From positions 5,142,784 to 5,206,783 of the forward strand of contig JBOZIK010000001.1 of the NCBI GenBank assembly GCA_051453625.1: a stretch of 64,000 nucleotides of DNA, given 5' to 3'. Positions 1 to 12,714 of the stretch are shown here, piece by piece. A program made the position numbers and the translations under genes. The stretch's first letter is position 1, and the number at the start of each line of letters is the position of its first letter. The notes under the pieces are model-generated. The model was not told the origin of the DNA, ran no database searches, and saw nothing but the letters and a program-made list of their open reading frames with translations. Source of the DNA: Welwitschia mirabilis (taxonomy: Eukaryota; Gnetophyta; Gnetopsida; Welwitschiales).

Positions 1-1560
1 GTACTTCAGAGAAGTGAATATGACATGCTTGACTTACATGACCTTGACAGACAATGCAATTGGTCTGAAAACTATAAAGGCGAGGACTATGTGAAATATG
101 GTATTTCATTTTTTCAAAGTAATAAGAAACTATGGAATTTATTAGTTTAAAATTAATCGGAAAAACTTATTAAGCTATCTAGCCTTGGTGTAAAACAGAG
201 GAAATGCTTCAACATACTCATATCACATTTAGTGTTACAAGAATTTGAGCAAGAAGATATCAAACCTTTATACATGATAATCCAAGGAACAGCAAGATCA
301 GGAAAATATTTCTAATTCATGCTATTAGAAATGAATTTAAGAAGATATATCTAGAAAACACAAGTCTTATTATGGTGCTAGCACCAACTAAAGTCGTAGC
401 ATACAACAACTGGAGTCGCAGCATACAACATCAATGGGACAATNNNNNNNNNNNNNNNNNNNNNNNNNNNNNNNNNNNNNNNNNNNNNNNNNNNNNNNNN
501 NNNNNNNNNNNNNNNNNNNNNNNNNNNNNNNNNNNNNNNNNNNNNNNNNNNNNNNNNNNNNNNNNNNNNNNNNNNNNNNNNNNNNNNNNNNNNNNNNNNN
601 NNNNNNNNNNNNNNNNNNNNNNNNNNNNNNNNNNNNNNNNNNNNNNNNNNNNNNNNNNNNNNNNNNNNNNNNNNNNNNNNNNNNNNNNNNNNNNNNNNNN
701 NNNNNNNNNNNNNNNNNNNNNNNNNNNNNNNNNNNNNNNNNNNNNNNNNNNNNNNNNNNNNNNNNNNNNNNNNNNNNNNNNNNNNNNNNNNNNNNNNNNN
801 NNNNNNNNNNNNNNNNNNNNNNNNNNNNNNNNNNNNNNNNNNNNNNNNNNNNNNNNNNNNNNNNNNNNNNNNNNNNNNNNTCAGATGGAATGGATGGTTT
901 TTAGGATTTAGTTCATCTATTTGCCATTAATGATATGATTTCTACTCATAACAGAAATTGTTTGCTTCAAATGCATTCACCCATTACACGATGTGTAGCA
1001 GACAAATCAAGAGGCTCAGTTAGATATGATGATGCTGATGGTGAATTAGAAATAGAGCTTCTTATTTGTCAAGGAGCTCAGGTCATGTTGACTATGAACA
1101 TATGACCTAAAGTTAGATTAGTGAATGGGTCTATGGATAATAAATCAAATAGTTTTTTGTTTAGGAAAGAATCTAATCTTTCAACATATGTTATGGTAGA
1201 CTTAAATACCTATACTGGAGTTCCTTTTGATGAATCAAGTTCAAATACAATTCCCATCATACCGTTCTCTAGAGATCAAATAAAATAACTACCTCTTAAA
1301 CTCGCATGGGCATTAACAATTCATAAATATCAAGGGTTAACACTTAATAAAGCATGCATAGACATTGATCCCAAGGAAATGCTAGGACTTACTTTTATGG
1401 CTCTTTCTCGAGTGAATTCAATAGAATAAATAAAGATATTTCATTCATTCTCTAAACAAAGATACAGAAAATTATCCAAAGGTTCTAACTTAGAAAAGCG
1501 GATGAAGGAGGAGCAACGTTCAGCAAGCCTAAAAGTATAGAATTCATTGTCATTGTAATA
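1..1560 (+). pseudogene. PIF1/Helitron-type DNA helicase remnant
   Basis: This is a decayed superfamily 1 helicase of the PIF1 type, the family that includes both cellular PIF1 helicases and the helicase half of plant Helitron transposases. The left part has a Q-motif-like stretch (about 190-270) and a Walker A region at 277-312 reading IIQGTARSGKYF, where the family has GTAGTGKS. Next comes the APTGVAAYNINGT region near 372-443, then a gap of Ns. The right part has LFAINDM, ELLICQGAQVMLT, LVNGS and TYVMV, then LAWALTIHKYQGLTL (about 1292-1344) and motif VI FMALSRV (1393-1413). Several in-frame stops and at least one frameshift show it is dead. No Rep/HUH domain or Helitron terminus was seen, so Helitron origin is likely but unproven. 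Confidence 0.85.
444..880. other. Assembly gap (437 N)
   Basis: A run of N falls inside the helicase remnant. Helicase motifs II to IV would lie here, so their absence cannot be judged. Confidence 0.99.
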
Positions 1561-2110
1561 TTTTATCATATAGTTTACATTTGTATAGAGTAATAAAAAA
1601 AATTTATTTCTATCAATGAATTCATCCTTTGCCCAATGCTTATATTATTTTCTAGTTATCTTCATTAAAACAAATTCAAATTTATCTCTAGCTGAAGCCA
1701 ATGTTTACTTTATAACATGTTAAAAACATAATTACATACAAATATTGAGTAAAACATTTCTACAACTGTGTATTTTATAAAATATTATATGTTTTAATAT
1801 CATATTTAGCTAACTTAATATGCATTTCTTCTTATTATGTTTCATTAGCATGTTTAAATAAAAATTAAATACAAATAATGAGTAAGATAATTTAATTATG
1901 TCATTTTAAATTAAAGAAAAAATGAGTAATGAATATTGAACTTATGACTATTATTAATTAGTGGCTGGTGACCACTATCTTAGATATACAATACATATAT
2001 ATATCTAAAAGTTGGCCAAGATTTATCAAATTTCCTACCTTTTGGATGAGGGTAAAAGCAGTAAGGCAAATATATTTTCCTAAACATTCACCATTGACCA
2101 AAAGTCAATG
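1561..2110. other. AT-rich spacer, nothing recognised
   Basis: The stretch between the helicase remnant and the first 200-bp repeat has stops in all frames. I saw no motif, RNA gene or clear repeat terminus. Confidence 0.5.
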
Positions 2111-2310
2111 CTAGTTAGGACATTTTTTCCCTTAAACTTGATTACCATAAATTTTATAATTGATTTATATGGAACTTTATTTTTTCATGGATGACTAAAC
2201 TTGATTTTGAATCTAACATCTTATAAACAATGTTATGTTTTTTCAAAGGTGTAAATGCATGTATGGCTGTAATTGAGAAAACCAGTATTTCCTTTTTAGT
2301 TGTAAGATTG
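2111..2310 (+). repeat. 200-bp direct repeat, copy 1
   Basis: From ctagttaggaca to gtaagattg this block matches 5475-5674 with only scattered substitutions, and both copies are about 200 bp long. The copies are in direct orientation, 3.36 kb apart, and bracket the LINE ORF1 remnant. They are short for LTRs of a known family and have no obvious TG...CA ends, so they may be parts of a larger duplicated repeat or two copies of one interspersed element. Confidence 0.8.
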
Positions 2311-2329
2311 TAAAGGATATTTCTCTTTA

Positions 2330-3900
2330 TCATCTTACATATTTCTCATCCATGGTTTAGCACTTGAAGATTTTAGCATTCTAGAGATGTTCTTCTCCAT
2401 TTTGTATTCTACTATTTTTGTTAAATCATCTATGCAAGGATCCTTTGATACTATTTAAGGTCCTGTTTCTTCCTCTAATAGAATATCAAATTTGTTTTCC
2501 TGAATGATAGGGCCATTATTTGGTACTAAAGCAAGTTTATTTCTTCATTTCTTCTTTTAATGTCTTGTCAATCACTTTTTGTATTCTTTTCTTTTTCTTT
2601 TCATTTTCCTAATGAGCATCCATCCTTTCCACATTTTTCATAGTGGAATGAAAAATTCTTTATCTTAATGTTAAATATTAATTATTCCCAATGTATGTTT
2701 AAAATGATTTTATTACCTTTAAAATTATTTGGCTTCATGTATATGCATATCCTTATAGCAGCCATTCCTACCATGTGGTCAGTTTTCTATTTAACTTAGC
2801 AAGTTCATGCAACATATCTTCGAGTTATTAAAAAAAGCTAAGATGTCAAATATCTAAATGTGGGTTAGATATATGAATCCAAATAGGAATTTTTTCATAT
2901 ATATTTAATTTGTTTAAGATGAACGGGGACCATTTTGTAAGAGCTAGATTTCTTAGACCTATAAAGTGTGGGGTACCCACTAAAAATTTATTCATATCTT
3001 CTTTAGAATCAAAAACAAAATGCAAAAGTCTATTTTTGAGAGGAATTATGTACAGATAGCTTGAAACTTTGAATTACATCATAGTCTAGTATTTTAAATG
3101 AAATATAGTCCACTTGAAGACTAAAATTTCTTAATGAGGCTATTTTTGAAGGGGATCTCCAAATGCCTAGAATAGAATTTAAGCATTTTTATACATATCA
3201 TCATTTATTCATGTCTAAATATAAAATTCACGTTGAGAAAGCTTTGCCATTTACACCTTCCTAGAAAGTATGCATAGGTTTTGGTACTTGATAACTTAGT
3301 AGCCATTGAAGCAATGCTAAAAAAAAGTAGCCCTTTCAAGAATGCTTCCACTTCCTTAGATACCTCAAATCCACTAGGTCCTACTCTTTTAGGTTTTTAG
3401 GGTTTATGAGTCACCAATGAAAAATCTTCTCTAAGGAATTAAAAACTAATATAATGTCTAAGTATTACTGCTATGTCCTTTTGGGTTTTCACAACATAGG
3501 AACCACTAAGGAGTCTAGGATACTAAGTAGTATGGAGAATCCACGCTTAGCCCTTTCCCTAGTCACTAGGTACTAAGACTAATAAAAAACCATGTAAAAA
3601 CTTTACTAAATATGAGGCTGATGAAATTTCTCCTCTATCATGTGGAAAACATGTAAAAAAACCTAAAGCTGATCTTGATGAGACTGCTTCACTAATGCAT
3701 ATAAGACACACCAAATCTGTGAACATGAGCTTTATTTCACTTATGAAAGAATGATCTGAAAATGCTGAACTCTAGACCCTCCTTACGTCTCCTTTAATTT
3801 CTTGAAATAGATGATTTGGTTACACTTTAATAGATTGAGATTTTGATAAAACATTAAGATCTTGATGGGGGATTTAATACCAAAACGAAGTTTCCAACAT
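2330..3900 (-). pseudogene. LINE (L1-type) ORF1 remnant with DUF4283
   Basis: On the minus strand, about 3030-2700 reads as a DUF4283-type segment: a SKEDMNKFL stretch, then GLRNLALTKWSPF and IPIWIHISNPHLDI, matching the family order of an 'r.l.l..Wsp' and 'pvWiri..LPl' core. A Lys-rich, zinc-knuckle-like stretch follows near 2640-2560. DUF4283 is typical of plant L1-type LINE ORF1 proteins, which bind RNA. Nucleotide similarity to the right-hand LINE is visible, for example the gaggctatttttgaag block near 3130 and a related block near 63,660. Many stops interrupt it, and no ORF2 follows downstream (towards lower coordinates), so it is a truncated copy. Confidence 0.65.
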
Positions 3901-5474
3901 GAATTAGAATGAAACTTTATGAATATGGACAAGTCCAAAACCCAAAGTTTTCACATAAACATTGTATTAAATTTTGAAAAATCAAATGAATTATGAAAAT
4001 ATTTTTTATTAGGTATGATAATAGATAGATTTTATTTGTGTAATTATTTTTCATTACAATTATGCTTCTAATTAAGTTGCTAATAGATGTTTAGCTATTT
4101 TATTATTGTAATTTTTACCTCACAAAGTTTTCATGAACTTTTAGATGATTTTGATATGATATAAGACATCTTAAATAAGCTTGATGAACATGTAACAAAT
4201 TGGATTACATGGAGAAGGGTTGTTGGTGTGCATGCACAAATTGGATTACATGGAGAAGGGTTGCTGGTGTTGCTTAACAATATCATACTAATGAATCTTA
4301 TTTATTCATCTAGATTAATTATCTTAGAATTTTGAGTATGATGAAGGATGAAGAAATCTTATATGTTGATGATCTCCTTTTGGAGATCAATTTATTATCT
4401 GCATGTTTGTAATAATGTTATCTTGTCTAATTACTCTTGATTATGCTTGAATATTTCAATTGGATTAGCTACTACTTATATTACAAAAACAATCTTTATA
4501 TAATATGCATGATAATAGTCTTAACGATCTTAAAGTAAAATGAGCACTACTTAACTTATGAATGAAAAACTATAAATTTCTAATGACATGGGTTGTATTT
4601 CCTTGTGACATCATGCCATCTATTATATTATAAACATGTGAAAGTAGAGATAAATAATACCTCTATATTTTTCCTTTTAATCTGTTAGCTCTATTACTTG
4701 GGTTATATAAAAAATTATTATAATACTAAATTCATAATAAATTATATAAGCTTTATAATTCTTAATAACCCTAAGTTATTCACAAGACTTTTGAAGAGCT
4801 TGGATTAAGAGTTTTCATTCTTAGATGAAAATGCAAGAGAAGGACTATAATTTTTTTAAAATATTTAAAAGAAAATAAGTAATTTATTTGTATTAGAGTT
4901 CCTTGAGCATAACAAGGTAGTATTATTAGATTTAGTAGATACTTTTAATGTTTTAGCATTTTATTTTGAAAATATATTTCAAAAAGATAATTTTAATGAT
5001 TAAATATTTTAAATAGTTATTATTCATATTTTTAAAGAATTACAAACATCCATGATTTAATTTCAAGAAAAAAGAGTTAATTTTAGATGAATTAAATAAG
5101 AGATGTTTAAGTATGTCTATTGGAGAATAACTTATTTTGATGGGTTTTTTATTAAATTTTTTTTTAAATGCACTTGGTATACATGGTAATGATCAATTCA
5201 GGGTCATCTAAGAGGATATTCACAATTATAGTATTGGTTATAGATTAAATTAAAAAGTTATAAGACTTCTTTCTAAGTCTAGATATTTGAATTACATATC
5301 AAATTAGAATTTTATGATATCGTTACTTATAAAATTTGGATAAAAATGTTTATAAAATAGGCTAAAGTTTACTTTATCTAATATTTAATTCTCTAAAAGC
5401 TAATTCTGTGAAAGTAAGATACATTCTTAATAATGTTGTAATTACCTAGAAAGGATTTTAATGGGATAAGGATA
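3901..5474. other. AT-rich spacer with a 41-bp tandem duplication
   Basis: No coding motif was recognised. The only structure noted is a tandem duplication at 4195-4270: a 35-bp block starting acaaattggattacatgg is repeated after 41 bp with one clear substitution. The stretch may be the 5' side of the LINE remnant or unrelated DNA. Confidence 0.4.
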
Positions 5475-5674
5475 CTAGTTAGGACATTTTTCCCTTAAAC
5501 TTGATTAACCTAAATTTTATAATTGAGTTATATGGAACTTTATTTTTTCATGCATGACTAAACTTGATTTTGACTTGTAACATCTTATAAATAATGTTAT
5601 GTTTTTTCAAAGGTGTAAATGCATGTGTGGCTGTAATTGAAAAAATAAGTATTTCCTTTCTAGTTGTAAGATTG
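5475..5674 (+). repeat. 200-bp direct repeat, copy 2
   Basis: Second copy of the block at 2111-2310, in the same orientation. It shares the ends ctagttaggaca and gtaagattg and the internal gttatgttttttcaaagg segment. Confidence 0.8.
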
Positions 5675-8600
5675 GTAAGGTGAGGTTATCCTCCTTCACT
5701 TTACTTATTTATTATTCTTATATATTTTCTTATGAATTTCAATGATTAATGTTTTCATTATCTTACAATAATTAAATAGTACTTTCTTACCTTATCTAAA
5801 ATATTGAAAAGTATTATAACTTAATGAGCTTTAAAAGTAATTACACTATGTATACTTTATCTAATTAAAATTTCTTAACATATCTATTTTATTTAATAGA
5901 TATTATTTGATCCCTACAATGACGAGAAGTTTTTGGTATGTAGAATAATTTTGAAATCCATACATTTATATTACTCTTTGTGTTAGATTCCTATAGAATC
6001 AAGTTATTAAAACTATGATAAAAAACTAAAATTTTGTGTGGTTTAACAACAAAGATATAAAAGATTTCATAGAGTTATTTAGGACATGATTCTCACCTAA
6101 AGAAAAACTTAGTTTAGGTTTAATAAATTATTTCAAACAAGGTATTAATCTGTAAATAAAATAAAGAGTTAATTGTTTAGAGTTTTCAAAGCTATGATAG
6201 AATTTTCTTTTAAGAAGGTTATGCAAGATTACTCTTATAAAAAAGCCAATTAAAAAAGTATTTATTTAATTAATTATATTATTTTATTTTAGATTACTAA
6301 TCCTACCAATTCTATGATCCTTGAGTAAGTTTGGGTTTTGTAGTACATTCATTTCAAGCTATAATGAAGTTCTGTTATTATCTCTTGGTAACATCTTAAA
6401 CTTCTTTGTCCATGATGGATTCCTTTAATAGAAACTTGTAATGTTTAATCAAACTCTAATTTGCATCATTATAATATAAAATAAAAGTTATTTTTATAAG
6501 TTAATTAAGATTAAATAATCAGTGGCTTTAATAAAATGACTTTTAGACCAGAGGCTTAATTTCAACTAGCAAGGTGGTTATGGAGTGATTTAGCTTTAAT
6601 TAAGAAGGTGGTAATGAAGCTTATGATAAATATCATAACTAATATTCTCACTTTTGACATCAATGAAATTATTTATTTGATTTTTTAATTGATAAATGCT
6701 AGCAACTACATTCCTTCTTAATTAATTAAGGCAAAAAAAAAAAAAAAAAAAGAAAATTGTATTCTATGCCTTTAGAGAAATTATTCATGTAAGGTATTTG
6801 TAATTAGGTTTAAAGAGATAATGTTTCTAATAAAATATTTAAGTAATATCTGGAATACTTTAACTTTTCTTTGAGTAAATTATTTCCTCTAATGGAAGAT
6901 GACTTTTCCACTTAGAACTTGCTGAAGAAAAATACACTTCATGTAAAGAGGAAGACAATTTTTTTTATTTATTTTACCTTTAAAATTTTATTTCTTAAGG
7001 TTGAATGTGGACATCTTATTTTATGTAAGTATACATACGTTACTAATGAGGATTATTTTTAGTCTCATTAATAATTTTATTTACTCTATATGTGACCTTA
7101 TACTTCTTATGTGCTATAGAAATATCAATGTGCTATTATATTTTTTTTTAGATGAAAGTATTTAAATTTCTAAATAATTTTTAAAATCTAATTATTTATA
7201 TGTGTTTTTTAAATATTGTTTTAGGTACAAAAAAAAAGGTAAGCCTAAGATCAATTATTTTTTAGAGCTTATTGAACATTAGTTAAATGGGCCTTCCTTA
7301 GTTTTTTGGATGTCTCTTAGGGCATATTTACTCTTAAGCATCCATAGATGATATGAAATTAAAAATAATGAAAACCTTAGATCCATCTAATAGAAAATAA
7401 AAAAAATAAATAAAAATTCAAGGAAAAAACCTCTTAGGGTGGAACAACCATGAATTCTTGATAAGATGATTGGAAGAATAGTCTGCATTAAAATGTTGTT
7501 TCTTAGCCTATATTCTTTACTCAAACCTTCATCTCCACTCTAGTGTAATCTACTACAAGTAAGATAGCAAAGGGGGATTTTATTCCCCTAAAGAATAATG
7601 TTACTAAGGGAGTATAGCTTCTATTTCCATTATTATTATTATTTTTCTTTTGTGATTCTACTTTGAGGTTTGAAGTATTACGGATTTTTGTGTAGCTAGA
7701 TGCTAGCATTTTATGTAATTTTTATAATATTTTTATATTTTAAAAATAATATTATTATTTGAGATGTAACATCCTTCCTTTATCCTAAAAAATACTTCCA
7801 AGGTTATATAACTTTAAATAAGAATATCAATCATATTAGTAGTTAACAAGCCTTCTTAACTATGAAATTAGTTAGGTAATTTATATTATACAAATAATTA
7901 AAAATGTTATGGCGTATCATATTCTAAAACAAGGAATCATATTACAAAATAAAATAATAACTTTTATAATTAAATAAAATAGAATACACTAAGCAAAAAT
8001 ATCAAGTTTTCATAAAAGATAACCTACCATAGTGATCTCCTATATAAAGGTTATAAAAATGAGTTTAAAAGATTCTAAAGTCCTAATGGACTAATGTTCT
8101 ATAAAGTCTTTTTAATAATTAATCTTGAGCTTGCACTAGAAACTTCAACTCTAGTATTTTAGTAAAGAAATAAAAATGTGTCTATTAATCATTAATAAAA
8201 TCACAAAACATTGTACGCTAAAGGTAATCTAAAAATCCCTAACATTTTAAAAAGAAATGATGATTGTAAAGGAAGGGGAGGAGATCATTATCCTATGTCT
8301 TTTTCATTACGAACATTATAATAAATTGTTTATTACTTAAATCATTTAGGATTTCTTCCAAATTGTAAAAATTCAAACTGGCAAAATGATTCTCTAAATT
8401 TGTTGTTAAGGATTCATGTAGATCATATCTTAGTATTGGAACATGTCTTATTTCTCTTTTCTTTTTTTTTTTTTTTTAAAATTTATGTACAAATCAGGAG
8501 CTAAAAGCCATCTTCATCCAGAGCTTAAAGTTTTCATTTTTACTTCATTAACAACATTTGTAAAAGCCTATGCATAGCATTATTTAACTACTTTACTTTC

Positions 8601-10100
8601 TTAATTTTGAAAGTTGATTTATATGCATGATTATTATTACCCTAATATTTAAGAATATGATTTTACTTTGAATAAAATTTCAACAAATTATTAATAGATT
8701 TTAATCTTATACAAACATTTTTATTTTCTTCTAATTTATTTTTCTTAGAAAAATGGACATTCATTAACAAAATAATCTTCATAGTAATAAAAATAACATA
8801 AATTTTAATAATTAAATTAAATAATTTTTTAGTACTAGTCTTTAAAACTTACTCTTGAAAACTGTTTATGTTTTTTTCACTATCAAGTTTAAAATTAATT
8901 ATGTATTATATGCAGTTAATGCCATAAATAGAAGAAGCATTCTCTTTACAATAATAATGCCTAAAATCTGGTGTTAAAAATAAAATTCTAATTTTGTTTT
9001 CATTGGTAATGATAAGGAGTTATTTCGATATCATTTTGCTTTTTTAAAACCAATTGTTAAATTAGGTAGTATTTAGCTATTATGACTTCTTTATTAGAGT
9101 ACAATAGAGGTTTATAATAATCACTTTAATATTGGTTATTAATTTCATATAAAAAATGTTTTATTAATTTATTTAGTNNNNNNNNNCCATCATCAACAAA
9201 GATAATGAAATATTTTTAGAACTTCTCATGTCAAAGTATTTCAAGATTTTATAATCATATTCTTATTAATGATTATTTATTTCTATGAGATATTTTATTT
9301 TCTTAAAGAAAAATAAAACTTAAAAGAAGTACAAATAATTCTAATTTGATGGAAATTCTAATGAAGAATTATACCTATAGTGAGAGTAATAAAAAAATCT
9401 AGTTTAAATTTGATTTTTGAAAATGTGGACAGATTTCTTGTGAATGTTTATTGACTTTTGAATTTTTTAAAAATCTTAAAGTCAAACTATTACTCATATT
9501 GGTTTAGATCATTAGCTGATTTTTCTTTAAACTCATACTAGTCAAAATAAGCATTAAGTTTTTAGATGAATGAATGGTTGATTTTGATTTAAAATGGGAA
9601 AAAATTTACAATAGTAGATGAATATAACTAAGGAATCAAATAAATTCTAGTTAGAATGAAAGTTAATAATGTCAAGAGATACATAAAATCATGGTATCAC
9701 TTACATATGTTAAATTAAAAAATTAAAAGAATAATTGGATTCATCAAATTTAGTATCTTTAAGAATACATTTCGAAAGACGAGTGGATAGATAATTTAGA
9801 TGATAAATAAATAAAATTAATTTGGGACATTTATCTTTCATAAAAATGAGAGTAATCTCATTGATTATAAAAGGAAAGCAATTAGTAAACCAAAGAAGGT
9901 AACACAAAGTCTAAATTTTTTCACATGTATGCTGTAAAGTAAACAAAACATTTAGTCTGGTTTCTTATCTTAAAATGAAGAAAATTAACATGTTCATGAT
10001 ATTAATAATATAGAGAAAATTACTATACAATATTACAAGAATTTATTATTAAATCCTAAATAAATACATATGGATAACATTAATAAGGTTAATGCTAAAT
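5675..10100. other. AT-rich region without recognisable genes
   Basis: All frames are dense in stops. It holds poly(A) near 6726-6751, a small ATT repeat near 7630 and a 9-N gap at 9178-9186. The upstream ORF1 and endonuclease of the plus-strand LINE at 10.1-12.1 kb might be expected here, but I could not identify their motifs. Confidence 0.4.
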
Positions 10101-12060
10101 TATAGTTTTTAAAAAACTCTCCTATAAAAGACATTAAAATGAATTCTAACACATCTATAGGTCTAGATGATCGTCTTACTTTTTTTTTTAACATTATTAG
10201 GAGATTATTAAGGATGATATTTTAGTAACCTTTTTAGAGTTGCAATTTGGGAAAAATTTTAAAAGATTTTTATTTTACTTGGATAACACTAATTTAAAAT
10301 AAAATAAACATTGATAATATGTTAAATTTTAGACCAATAAGCTTATGTAATGTTATTTATAAAATAATGTTAACAATTATTATATAAATACTGAAAATTA
10401 TTCTAATTTTAATTTCAAATCCATAAGAAGGATTTATAAAGAAAAGAAATAATTGAGATTAATTAGTTTTGGTTAATGAGATCTTTCACTTTGCTAATAG
10501 ATATTAAAAACTACTATGACATTTAAATTAGAACGAGTAGAGTGTATGATAGAGTGAATTAATATTTTGTTGAAGTAGTAATTAAAAATTTTGATTTATA
10601 TAGATGATTAGCCAAAAAAAAAAAAAAAAACTTAAAGCTTGTTATGCCTCTTTATACCATTCTATGCTATTGTCCATTTATTTGTATGAATATTTTTAAA
10701 ATAAAAATGACATCTTAAAGGACATATCTTGTCATCGTTTCTTTTTCTTTTTGTTGTTGAATTTTCTTTAGTAATGATTCATTAAGGTTTAAAAAGATAA
10801 GGCTCTGATAGACATTGAGCTTGAAAAAGGTATTATTAATTTAACTTACATTCAATATGTTGATGATACTTTTATAATTTTAATTAAAAAAGAATTTCAA
10901 AAATGGTTAAGATATTTAGCAAATATTTTCGAAAACTTTTGATTTACATTTTAGTTTTCTAGAAAGTATGGATTATAGTTTTAACATGTATTAAAGATAA
11001 ATTCAACAAATGTAAGAAATCATAAATTATGCAACTGATAGATTACTTGAAAAATATTTAGGTCTTTTAAATTTTATAAAAGAAGTAATGAAATAATTAT
11101 GGAGTAATGTTTTGAATAAGAGGATAAAAATGATTAACAGGATGAAAAAATAAATTTATTACAAAATAATTCTTTTGTAGGAGGGCATTGATGGTCAAAA
11201 GCTTATTCATTTAAGAAATTAGGATTATTTATGAAAATCATATGACAAAAATGCTTTTGATTCAAAACACACCATGATTTACATCCTTTTCTCTTAGCTA
11301 AAATAGTTTAGTGGTTATGTATAAAGAATAGAAAACTGGCTTAAGGATTAAAGTTTAAACATTTAGATTATTCTAAAAATTTATTTGATGGCCCACAATA
11401 ATATTAGAAGCTCTGTAACTTACAATGGTTTTTAAAATTTAAGAAATTATGAATTTATTTATAAAAATTAGAAATGATAAAGTAAAGATAATTTCAAATC
11501 TTTAGAACCTTATAATATTCTTTGAAGTTATCCTCTAGACAGGAAGTAATTAGATGAAAAAGAAATTGGAATTAGATTAAAACTATATCTCTTTTTTTCT
11601 TTACCATAATCAAATAAATTATCTTTTTTAGAGAATCTTCAGAAATATGGTTTGATAACTACGAATCACTACCACTTTTGAAAAATTGAAAAAGAATCCA
11701 CTAAATATTACTTTCTTCATTGGACATGTATATAAAAAGTTTTATATTTTATATTTTTAATAAAAAGCAACACATACTTCTTCTTAATGATATTCAACAT
11801 TTAGTTAGATAATGTTGTTGGTCTATACATGAAAATATGTGAGTATTGTATTTTATCATATGCTTTCTTATGGGATAAAATAGAACTAAAAAGAGCATAA
11901 TTTTAGACTATTTTTTAAAAAAAAGAATATCTTATTTATTTATTCATAACTAATTTATTGATAAATTGAAGAAGAGTCTAAAAATTTAAAAAGAATTATA
12001 ATTTGAAATGTAATTTTATTACTTTCATATTTAAATCTCTTTGTCCCTTAATTCTTAGCT
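10100..12060 (+). pseudogene. LINE (L1-type) ORF2 reverse transcriptase remnant
   Basis: Non-LTR reverse transcriptase, which copies LINE RNA at a nicked target. In plus frames the expected order is visible: a GLDDRLTFFF stretch near 10,165 (family SPGPDGFTALFFQ), then FRPISLCNVIYKIM near 10,330, then VNEIFHFAN near 10,470, and the catalytic YVDDTFI at 10,856-10,876 (YVDD 10,856-10,867; LINEs usually have F/YADD). About 1.2 kb of C-terminal sequence follows with no clear motif. Frameshifts and many TAA/TAG codons show that it is inactive. The strand is opposite to the two other LINE remnants. Confidence 0.8.
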
Positions 12061-12327
12061 AGTCTTTCATGGTAAAGAAATTAGGTAACTACCCCTTTAT
12101 CATGGTAAGATGATCTTGTATTCCTTTTTTTTTTGTTTATTCCTTAGGTGTATAGTTTTTTTAAGGATGGATTCTTTTATTTATCGATAACATTTTTGAA
12201 GAAAGTAGTTCCTTAGAATACAAGAAAATAAACTTAAAATAAGATTATTCATATAATACACTTCCTATCTTGTAGAGCTAATACTTGTATTAGTAGTGGT
12301 GCATTAGCCATTATAGAATTGTATTTT

Positions 12328-12390
12328 TAACTTCTTTAAAGGGGTGTGGGGTGGGGATGCCGGAAAGGCGGGGGGGAGGGAAAGAAGTTA
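12328..12390. other. G-rich block in an inverted repeat
   Basis: A 40-base G-rich run at 12,341-12,380 contains GGGG, GGGG, GGGG and GGGGGGGAGGG tracts and a small GCC-GGAAA-GGC hairpin. It is flanked by a perfect 10-base inverted repeat, taacttcttt at 12,328-12,337 and aaagaagtta at 12,381-12,390. Such G runs are exceptional in this AT-rich window and could form a G-quadruplex held by the stem. No gene is attached to it. Confidence 0.7.
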
Positions 12391-12709
12391 TAGCTTTCAA
12401 AGTAGGGATTATAATATTAAGAATTTAATAAATTAAATTAAGATTATTTCTTTGGTAGATGAAGATTTAATTTTCTCAACTTAAGATGAAATTTAAAAAA
12501 ATCTTGACATCTTATTTATAAAGTAAAAAGAGTTAAAGACTCTTATTTGGAGTCCATTTTTTATTTTGTTTATCAAGATGATTTGTTTGAGTCTTTTATA
12601 TCTTAAATTACTTCATGACATATTTTTATTTGAATCCTTAGATATTTACCAATGTTAGATAACTTTTTAAATGACATTAATATTATGTGGGCTTACATGA
12701 CATTTGAGC
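12391..12709. other. AT-rich left flank of the copia insertion
   Basis: No coding motif is seen between the G-rich block and the target duplication of the copia element. Confidence 0.4.
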
Positions 12710-12714
12710 CATTC

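Noticed and set aside
4195-4270. 41-bp tandem duplication as start of a satellite or CRISPR-like array
   Set aside because: Only two units, no further copies, and a plant genome; a simple local duplication.
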